Shown one piece after another: positions 1 to 3,719 of a DNA stretch of 5,927 nucleotides (position 1 is its first letter; every line of letters starts with the position of its first letter). The notes below the pieces were generated by a model. The model was not told the DNA's origin. It did no database searches and worked only from the letters and a program-made list of their open reading frames with translations. Origin of the DNA: Bacteroidales bacterium (lineage in GTDB: Bacteria; Bacteroidota; Bacteroidia; Bacteroidales; UBA7960); assembly GCA_003560215.1 (NCBI GenBank), contig PWIY01000047.1, forward strand, positions 1-5,927, read 5' to 3'. The position numbers and the translations under genes were made by a program.

Positions 1-30
1 GGAAACGCTCTACCCCTGAGCTACATCGGC
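1..30 (-). tRNA. tRNA-Thr, 5' part only (probably GGT anticodon)
   Basis: Read on the minus strand, this is the first 30 nt of a tRNA: acceptor strand GCCGATG, TA, D-arm GCTC/GAGC around an AGGGGTA loop, one linker base, and the 5' anticodon strand TTTCC. The window edge cuts exactly before the anticodon loop, so the anticodon is not visible. The acceptor strand and D-stem match the complete tRNA-Thr at 233-306, and the Thr-Tyr-Gly-Thr order is the widely conserved cluster before tuf. Threonine identity is therefore inferred from context and shared sequence, and GGT from the family's usual pattern. Confidence 0.75.
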
Positions 31-41
31 AACAATCGTTG

Positions 42-114
42 AGCGGAAAACGGGACTCGAACCCGCCACCTACAGCTTGGAAGGCTGTCGCTCTACCAGA
101 TGAGCTATTTCCGC
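42..114 (-). tRNA. tRNA-Gly (TCC anticodon)
   Basis: A complete 73-nt cloverleaf on the minus strand. The acceptor GCGGAAA pairs with TTTCCGC and the discriminator base is T. The D-arm is GCTC/GAGC, the anticodon loop CTTCCAA gives TCC, and the T-arm GCGGG-TTCGAGT-CCCGT closes normally. The 3' CCA is not encoded, so it must be added after transcription. It lies 13 nt downstream of tRNA-Tyr and 11 nt before the next tRNA-Thr, consistent with processing from one precursor. Confidence 0.97.
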
Positions 115-127
115 TTCTTATTCAAAG

Positions 128-210
128 TGGGGGGGGAAGGATTCGAACCTCCGAAGGCGAAAGCCAACAGATTTACAGTCTGCCCCATTTGACCGCTCTG
201 GAACCCCCCC
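128..210 (-). tRNA. tRNA-Tyr (GTA anticodon)
   Basis: An 83-nt class II tRNA on the minus strand with a long variable arm. The anticodon stem-loop GACTGTAAATC gives GTA. The acceptor stem is seven consecutive G:C pairs (GGGGGGG with CCCCCCC), followed by TT at positions 8-9 and discriminator A. The T-arm contains GGTTCGAATCC. CCA is not encoded. The all-G:C acceptor creates homopolymer runs at both ends of the gene, which is a slightly unusual form of the common G-rich tyrosine acceptor. Confidence 0.96.
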
Positions 211-232
211 GGGTAACATCAATATTTCAAAG

Positions 233-306
233 AGCCGATGGAGGGATTCGAACCCCCGGCCAGCTGATTACAAATCAGCTGCTCTGACCAACTGAGCTAC
301 ATCGGC
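233..306 (-). tRNA. tRNA-Thr (TGT anticodon)
   Basis: A complete 74-nt cloverleaf on the minus strand. Acceptor GCCGATG pairs with CATCGGC, the discriminator is T, and the D-arm is GCTC-AGTTGGTCA-GAGC. The anticodon stem CTGAT/ATCAG encloses TTTGTAA, giving anticodon TGT. The T-arm GGGGG-TTCGAAT-CCCTC includes a wobble pair. CCA is not encoded. It is the first gene of the tRNA operon, 22 nt before tRNA-Tyr and about 35 nt after the predicted transcription start. Confidence 0.97.
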
Positions 307-313
307 AACAGCG

Positions 314-341
314 TTTTTGCAATTGAAATACCTTGCAAAAA
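314..341 (-). promoter_or_regulatory. 9-bp perfect dyad at the start of the tRNA transcript
   Basis: TTTTTGCAA and TTGCAAAAA form a perfect 9-bp inverted repeat around a 10-nt loop. It begins at about the predicted transcription start, 7 nt downstream of the -7 element, and ends 7 nt before tRNA-Thr(TGT). In RNA it could fold as a hairpin at the 5' end of the precursor; in DNA it could be an operator. No U-tract follows, so it is not a standard terminator. The dyad is seen directly; its function is inference. Confidence 0.4.
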
Positions 342-347
342 GGTCTG

Positions 348-378
348 CAAATGTACAAAAGATTTAAAACCTACCAAA
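348..378 (-). promoter_or_regulatory. Bacteroidota-type promoter of the tRNA operon
   Basis: The minus strand carries TTTG (375-378), a 19-nt spacer, and TACATTTG (348-355). This fits the phylum's primary sigma consensus of TTTG near -33 and TAnnTTTG near -7. The predicted start is near 341, about 35 nt before the first tRNA. The promoter lies between hpf and the tRNAs, so the tRNAs need not depend on readthrough from hpf. Confidence 0.75.
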
Positions 379-413
379 GAATAAATAATTTTTTTTCAAA
401 CAACTCATCCAAC

Positions 414-713
414 CTACAATCCTTTCATTTTTTCCTTGTGCTTTTTCACTTGTCGCTTCAGGGCGTCAACTGAATTGTCCACGGCCTCCTCAAAACTTTT
501 GGCCTGCTTTTTGGCAAAAAGATCATTGCCGGGGATCATCACTTTAATTTCCGCAACCTTGTTCTCATTATTTGAGGCGCCGTCCAAACGAAGAATCACA
601 TCACAACCATGCACCCCGTCAAACAGGGTCGAAAGTTTGGCTGTTTTCTCCCTGATAAAATCTTCCAGCTTTGCATCCGCTTTAAAATGAACTGAATTGA
701 TGTTAACTTTCAT
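414..713 (-). CDS. hpf: Ribosome hibernation promoting factor, short form (Hpf/RaiA family)
   Basis: A 99-residue protein with the whole-length S30AE/sigma-54 modulation fold of short hibernation factors. Family features seen are the N-terminal strand MKVNINSVHFKAD, a helix DFIREKTAKLSTLF, the second strand CDVILRLDG, and the lysine-rich C-terminal helix ending VKKHKEKMKGL. Members bind the 30S decoding region and help form inactive ribosomes when growth slows. There is no C-terminal extension as in long HPF, so 100S formation would follow the short-form route if at all. It starts 18 nt after the xerC stop, so the two are probably co-transcribed, and it has a real Shine-Dalgarno site unlike most neighbours. 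No terminator hairpin is visible before the tRNA promoter. Confidence 0.93.
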   Translation of the reverse strand: MKVNINSVHFKADAKLEDFIREKTAKLSTLFDGVHGCDVILRLDGASNNENKVAEIKVMIPGNDLFAKKQAKSFEEAVDNSVDALKRQVKKHKEKMKGL

Positions 714-720
714 GATGATT

Positions 721-726
721 TCCTCC
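721..726 (-). promoter_or_regulatory. Strong Shine-Dalgarno site of hpf
   Basis: Minus-strand GGAGGA lies 7 nt before the hpf ATG, within the 18-nt gap after xerC. It includes GGAGG, which pairs with the 16S anti-Shine-Dalgarno sequence. It supports the chosen hpf start. Such sites are uncommon in Bacteroidota, and xerC, yraN, purS and pssA here lack one. Confidence 0.75.
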
Positions 727-731
727 AGGAT

Positions 732-1619
732 TTAAGCCTTTGGGTGGGCTTGTTTATAAATATTTTTAATTTTTTCAATTGAGTTGTGGGTGTAAACCTG
801 AGTGGCAGAAAGGCTTGCATGACCAAGCAGCTCTTTGATCGCATTCAGGTCAGCCCCGTTATTCAGCATATGGGTCGCAAAAGAATGCCGCAGCACATGC
901 GGACTCCTTTTAACCAGTGTGGTCAGGCGGCTAAGGTAGGCATTCACTCGCCGATATACAAATACCGGATAGGTTTTCGCCCCTTTATCCGTTACGAAAA
1001 CCCAGGGAATATCACAACCGAAAACTTTGGCTTTTTCCTCACAGTAGCGCTGATAGCTATCCACCACACGCCCGAGAATTGGCACAAGCCGCTCCTTATT
1101 CCCCTTTCCCCTGATGCGCACCTGCTGCTTTTCTGTGTCCACATCGGTGTGCTTCAGTTCAATCAGTTCAGCACGGCGAATGCCGGTAGTATAAAACAAT
1201 TCGAGGATCAGCTGATCACGCATGTCCTGGAAGTTTTGCCCGAACAGGCGCGGGTCAAGAACCTCCTCCAGCTTTTCCTGATCCATAAACACCGGAAGGC
1301 GACGGTCATTTTTCAGGGAAGCCACTTTATCCATGGGGTTGTCACGGATGACATCCGACTTGATCAGATAACTAAAAAGAGAACGAAGCGCCGAACGTTT
1401 TCTATTGAAAGTACTGCGTGCCGTCCCGCCCCTGCGAAGTGAAGCAAACCACGACCGCACCATTCCCTGATCCGCCAGATGACAGGAATCGGTGTCATAC
1501 TGCTCTTTCAGGTATCTTTCAAACTGATCCAGGTCATTGCGGTATGCTAGAAGCGTGTGCTCAGAATAACGTCTTACCTGGCACAGATATTCAAGAAATT
1601 GTTCAGAATAGACGCCCAT
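732..1619 (-). CDS. xerC: Tyrosine recombinase of the XerC/XerD family
   Basis: The reading frame is open back to an ATG at 1676, but I place the start at 1619, giving 295 residues beginning MGVYSEQFLEYL. This matches the family length, and a candidate promoter lies between the two ATGs. The N-terminal SAM-like DNA-binding domain covers about 1-105 (TLLAYRNDLDQF is typical). The catalytic domain carries all six expected residues in this numbering: R148 (TGIRRAEL), K172 (GKGNKER), H241 and R244 (SPHVLRHSF), H267 (LLGHAS) and the nucleophile Y276 (QVYTH). Family members resolve chromosome dimers at dif with a partner recombinase. No dif site is seen here. The conserved place beside hpf and rpsU argues for the housekeeping enzyme rather than a phage integrase. 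XerC rather than XerD rests on synteny and is less certain. Confidence 0.9.
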   Translation of the reverse strand: MGVYSEQFLEYLCQVRRYSEHTLLAYRNDLDQFERYLKEQYDTDSCHLADQGMVRSWFASLRRGGTARSTFNRKRSALRSLFSYLIKSDVIRDNPMDKVASLKNDRRLPVFMDQEKLEEVLDPRLFGQNFQDMRDQLILELFYTTGIRRAELIELKHTDVDTEKQQVRIRGKGNKERLVPILGRVVDSYQRYCEEKAKVFGCDIPWVFVTDKGAKTYPVFVYRRVNAYLSRLTTLVKRSPHVLRHSFATHMLNNGADLNAIKELLGHASLSATQVYTHNSIEKIKNIYKQAHPKA

Positions 1620-1645
1620 AATAACAGAAAGAAGAAACCCTTGCT

Positions 1646-1677
1646 TAAAGTTATGCCAAAAAAACAGCTTCTGCAAA
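1646..1677 (-). promoter_or_regulatory. Possible xerC-hpf promoter
   Basis: On the minus strand, TTTG (1674-1677), a 20-nt spacer and TAACTTTA (1646-1653) resemble the Bacteroidota promoter, with the last base of the -7 element off consensus. The predicted start near 1639 leaves a leader of about 20 nt before the ATG at 1619. This is a weak match in A/T-rich DNA and is offered as a candidate only. Confidence 0.4.
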
Positions 1678-1720
1678 AATTTCTCCCGAAAAGCGAAAAG
1701 ATTTACAAGTGAAAGCCTGA

Positions 1721-1915
1721 TCAGCTATCCTGTTGATTTCTCAACTGCTGGATGTAAATCGCCTTGAGCTTCTCTTCCCTTTTCTTCACTGAAGGCTTGG
1801 TATATTTTTGACGATCTCTGAGTTCCCTGAGAACACCTGTTTTCTCAAACTTCCGCTTCATCTTCTTCAGGACACGGTCAATGTTTTCGCCTTCTTTTAC
1901 AGGAACAATAATCAT
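1721..1915 (-). CDS. rpsU: 30S ribosomal protein bS21
   Basis: A 64-residue, very basic protein recognisable end to end as S21: MIIVPVKEGENIDRVLKKMKRKFEKTG, then LRELRDRQKYTKPSVKKREEKLKAIY. Its length matches Bacteroidota homologues. bS21 sits on the 30S platform near the 3' end of 16S rRNA. In Flavobacterium it is reported to help hide the anti-Shine-Dalgarno tail, explaining why most mRNAs in the phylum lack such sites while rpsU keeps one. This rpsU fits that pattern, with an extended match 5 nt before its ATG. It has its own promoter about 70 nt upstream and lies about 100 nt before xerC. No convincing terminator follows it. Confidence 0.97.
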   Translation of the reverse strand: MIIVPVKEGENIDRVLKKMKRKFEKTGVLRELRDRQKYTKPSVKKREEKLKAIYIQQLRNQQDS

Positions 1916-1920
1916 GTGTA

Positions 1921-1929
1921 CCTCTTTCT
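1921..1929 (-). promoter_or_regulatory. Extended Shine-Dalgarno-like site of rpsU
   Basis: Minus-strand AGAAAGAGG followed by T ends 5 nt before the rpsU ATG. Compared with AGAAAGGAGGT, the complement of the usual Bacteroidota 16S tail, it matches throughout except for one missing G. It is the kind of site expected if bS21 level controls its own translation. The match is seen; the 16S tail is assumed from the phylum, and the regulation is inferred. Confidence 0.6.
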
Positions 1930-1981
1930 TTTAACTGATTATAAACTTAATACAATAATAGGTTCGCCCAAAAAGCGGTCG

Positions 1982-2011
1982 CAAATTTACAAAGAATATT
2001 TTGTAAACAAA
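1982..2011 (-). promoter_or_regulatory. rpsU promoter with an internal dyad
   Basis: Minus-strand TTTG (2008-2011), an 18-nt spacer and TAAATTTG (1982-1989) form a consensus Bacteroidota promoter 4 bp past the yraN stop. The predicted start near 1975 gives a 60-nt leader. A perfect 8-bp inverted repeat, TTTACAAA-N6-TTTGTAAA (1986-2007), fills the spacer and overlaps half of the -7 element, so a bound repressor there would block RNA polymerase. The promoter call is firm; an operator role is speculative. Confidence 0.7.
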
Positions 2012-2015
2012 AATT

Positions 2016-2375
2016 TTAATGCGGATAAAACGCGTCTTCCAAATGCCTCAACCTGAGACGGGGTGGCTTCAAAACAATGGAAATGATGTCAAAACGTACC
2101 TCCAGATCAAGTCTTTTCAGTGAGATATAATGATTGGCCGTCTTGATCAGCCTCCGTTGTTTCTGTTTGCTTACAAAATCCTCCGGATTGCCGAAATAAT
2201 CGGTAGTTCTGGTCTTGACCTCAACAATTACCAAAAGATCATTTTTCCTGGCGATGATGTCCGCCTCATGATGGTTGGAATGCCAGTTGGTCTCAAGGAT
2301 ATCCCATCCCCCGGACGCAAGATAGGCCGCTGCAATGGCCTCCCCCTGCTGACCGGTATCGTGCGAATCGGCCAT
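2016..2375 (-). CDS. yraN: YraN/UPF0102 family endonuclease-like protein
   Basis: A 119-residue protein of the UPF0102 family, which has a Holliday-junction-resolvase-like (restriction-endonuclease) fold. The family's start GQQGEAIAAAYL is at 8-19. The metal-binding core is E37-x-D39 (HHEADIIAR), followed by E52-x-K54 in VEVKTR, and RFDIISI is at 94-100. These acidic and lysine residues match the PD-(D/E)xK arrangement, so a nuclease active site looks intact. The biological role of the family is poorly known. It begins 6 nt after purS stops, with no Shine-Dalgarno site, so it is probably translated from the pssA-purS message. Its stop is next to the rpsU promoter. Confidence 0.9.
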   Translation of the reverse strand: MADSHDTGQQGEAIAAAYLASGGWDILETNWHSNHHEADIIARKNDLLVIVEVKTRTTDYFGNPEDFVSKQKQRRLIKTANHYISLKRLDLEVRFDIISIVLKPPRLRLRHLEDAFYPH

Positions 2376-2381
2376 AATGAA

Positions 2382-2645
2382 CTATTTGTCGCACCCGGAC
2401 TCTTTCAGCTCAAACTCATAATATTCCATAATCGGATTGGCCAATAACTTTTTACAGGCGGTTTCCACCATTTCCTTTGCTTCAACAGGGTTTTCGGCCT
2501 CCACCTCAAGGCTGATATGCTTCCCTACCCTGACATTGCTGATCTGAGAAAGATCCAGGTTTTTCATGCTGGCGGTAATTGCTTTCCCCTGCGGATCAAG
2601 CAAAGCTTTAAGGGGCATCACATTGATTTCTGCGCAAAACTTCAT
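2382..2645 (-). CDS. purS: Phosphoribosylformylglycinamidine synthase, PurS subunit
   Basis: An 87-residue protein with PurS signatures: an N-terminal strand MKFCAEINVMPLK, then LLDPQGKAI (15-23), RVGKHI (39-44), and CKKLLANPIMEYYEFEL (64-80). PurS is the small structural subunit that joins PurQ (glutaminase) to short PurL (synthetase) in making FGAM, the fourth step of purine synthesis. Its presence implies a three-subunit PurSQL enzyme rather than the large single-chain PurL of some Bacteroidota. Neither purQ nor purL is in the window. It starts 3 nt after the pssA stop, which suggests translational coupling. Confidence 0.92.
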   Translation of the reverse strand: MKFCAEINVMPLKALLDPQGKAITASMKNLDLSQISNVRVGKHISLEVEAENPVEAKEMVETACKKLLANPIMEYYEFELKESGCDK

Positions 2646-2648
2646 GAC

Positions 2649-3374
2649 TCAGTGGTATTGTTGAATATGATAAACGAGCGACAAAAGTAGGTAAAAAATC
2701 AGGAACAAAGGTACTCCCGCCAACCCAAATAGCAACAGAAGCAACAGGCAACCGGAAAGAAAAACATATACGTATCTGTTATCTCTCCAGGAGAGCGATT
2801 TCACCTTCAGGGAGAACATCCGCACAGGCGAAACCAGCAGCCAGGAGATCACAAGGGTCAGACCCAGGCTGAACCAGTATTTGGCAGTCAGTGCTTCAAG
2901 CAACCGAAAAACAAAGCTATCGGGTTCCGCATAAGTCAGCACAAAGGGGATGGAGGCAATCAGTAAGGCACTTGCGGGGGTGGGCAACCCTATGAAATCC
3001 TTTTGCTGTTCTTCGTCGATATTGAATCGCGCCAGACGCAGACCCGAAAAAACAGCAACCAGGAAGGCGAGCGAGGGCAAAAGTATATGTGGCTGTTCCG
3101 GCTGAAGCTTTTGAAACGCCTCCTGCAGGTAAAAGAAAAGAATCGCGGCAGGGGCCACCCCAAAACTGACAAGGTCAGCCAAAGAATCCAGCTGCCGGCC
3201 TATTTCAGAACCTGCACGCAGCATCCTGGCCGCTGCTCCATCAAGAAAATCAAGCAGTGCACACAAACCGATAACCACGGCTGCCACACCGGGTTGACCC
3301 TGAAGGGTGATCACGATGGCCACACAACCAAGAAAAAGGTTGATCAAGGTGATTGTGTTGGGGATGTGTTTCAT
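2649..3374 (-). CDS. pssA: CDP-diacylglycerol--serine O-phosphatidyltransferase
   Basis: A 241-residue membrane enzyme of the CDP-alcohol phosphatidyltransferase family. The catalytic signature D-x2-D-G-x2-A-R-x8-G-x3-D-x3-D is complete: D42, D45, G46, A49, R50, G59, D63, D67. About eight hydrophobic segments are visible, the last ones in a very leucine-rich stretch at 203-235. GLPTPASAL at 129-137 is typical of the PssA branch, which separates it from PgsA. It makes phosphatidylserine from CDP-diacylglycerol and serine, the precursor of phosphatidylethanolamine; the partner decarboxylase gene is not in view. It leads the pssA-purS-yraN operon, has no Shine-Dalgarno site, and no consensus promoter is visible in the repeat-filled gap upstream. 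Confidence 0.93.
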   Translation of the reverse strand: MKHIPNTITLINLFLGCVAIVITLQGQPGVAAVVIGLCALLDFLDGAAARMLRAGSEIGRQLDSLADLVSFGVAPAAILFFYLQEAFQKLQPEQPHILLPSLAFLVAVFSGLRLARFNIDEEQQKDFIGLPTPASALLIASIPFVLTYAEPDSFVFRLLEALTAKYWFSLGLTLVISWLLVSPVRMFSLKVKSLSWRDNRYVYVFLSGCLLLLLLFGLAGVPLFLIFYLLLSLVYHIQQYH

Positions 3375-3383
3375 GGTTAGTTA

Positions 3384-3456
3384 GTTGTTGGTTATCATGG
3401 GCCGTGGATCAAGGGGGTTGCCCTTATTCATTGCACGGCCGGGCGGTTGTTGGTTA
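3384..3456. repeat. Direct repeat copy 1 (73 bp)
   Basis: This copy begins and ends with GTTGTTGGTT and matches copy 2 at 3478-3551 except for five substitutions and one single-base indel. Inside is a perfect inverted repeat, GGCCGTG (3400-3406) and CACGGCC (3434-3440), enclosing a second short one, AAGGG (3411-3415) and CCCTT (3421-3425). It sits 10 bp before the pssA start. Orientation and family are unknown. Confidence 0.9.
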
Positions 3457-3477
3457 GTCGGGGCTGACGCCCCTCCG

Positions 3478-3551
3478 GTTGTTGGTTCTCATGGGCTGTG
3501 GATGATGGGGGTTGCCCTTATTCATTGCACGGCCTGAGCGGTTGTTGGTTA
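3478..3551. repeat. Direct repeat copy 2 (74 bp)
   Basis: The second copy lies 94 bp from copy 1, start to start, again bounded by GTTGTTGGTT. The outer inverted repeat is kept as GGCTGTG / CACGGCC, where the change leaves a G-U pair in plus-strand RNA but a mismatch in minus-strand RNA. The inner stem is reduced to three G:C pairs. The central 24 bp are identical to copy 1. Confidence 0.9.
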
Positions 3552-3570
3552 ACGGGGCTTCGGGGCCGGA

Positions 3571-3602
3571 GGGCCTGAAACCGGTTGTCCGGCTTCAGGC
3601 CC
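3571..3602. repeat. Strong 13-bp imperfect hairpin
   Basis: GGGCCTGAA (3571-3579) pairs with TTCAGGCCC (3594-3602). Inside, after one A/C mismatch, CCGG pairs with CCGG around a TTGT loop. No T-run follows on either strand, so a classical intrinsic terminator is not supported. It could still be a transcript-end or stabilising structure between the tricorn-like gene and pssA, or part of the repeat element. Confidence 0.7.
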
Positions 3603-3719
3603 AGCGCCCGCGATAGCTGCATAAGTGTGTTCCGGAAGTTGCTCATACAATCATACATACATCCCACACCATCATACATTCAGGCAGTCCATTTGACGAT
3701 TTCCATGAAACAACCTGAT

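Larger units (their letters stand above)
3375..3719. other. 345-bp intergenic region, repeat-rich
   Basis: The gap between the tricorn-like gene and pssA holds no recognisable gene. From pssA outward it contains two 73-bp direct repeats, a GC-rich spacer with the inverted repeat GGGGC-TGAC-GCCCC (3460-3473), an 8-bp inverted pair CCCTCCGG (3471-3478) and CCGGAGGG (3566-3573), a strong hairpin (3571-3602), and an A/T-richer part with two copies of ATCATACAT (3650-3658 and 3671-3679). I find no TTTG / TAnnTTTG promoter for pssA and no U-tract terminator. A 42-codon minus-strand frame crosses it but lacks support as a gene. Confidence 0.85.

Noticed and set aside
39..287. An 82-codon plus-strand open frame over the tRNA genes
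   Set aside because: It is the antisense of three complete tRNA cloverleaves.
786..1442. A 218-codon plus-strand open frame opposite xerC
   Set aside because: It lies wholly antisense to a recombinase with all catalytic residues in place, and its product shows no recognisable domain.
1672..1705. Possible rpsU terminator, TTTC-GGGA-GAAA followed by TTTTT on the minus strand
   Set aside because: The stem is only four A/T-rich pairs and too weak to support a terminator.
3003..3380. A 125-codon plus-strand open frame opposite pssA
   Set aside because: It is antisense to a complete CDP-alcohol phosphatidyltransferase signature and shows no family features.
3375..3600. CRISPR array or insertion sequence in the repeat block
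   Set aside because: There are only two long repeats with one short spacer, no regular repeat-spacer pattern, no transposase and no terminal inverted repeats with target duplications.
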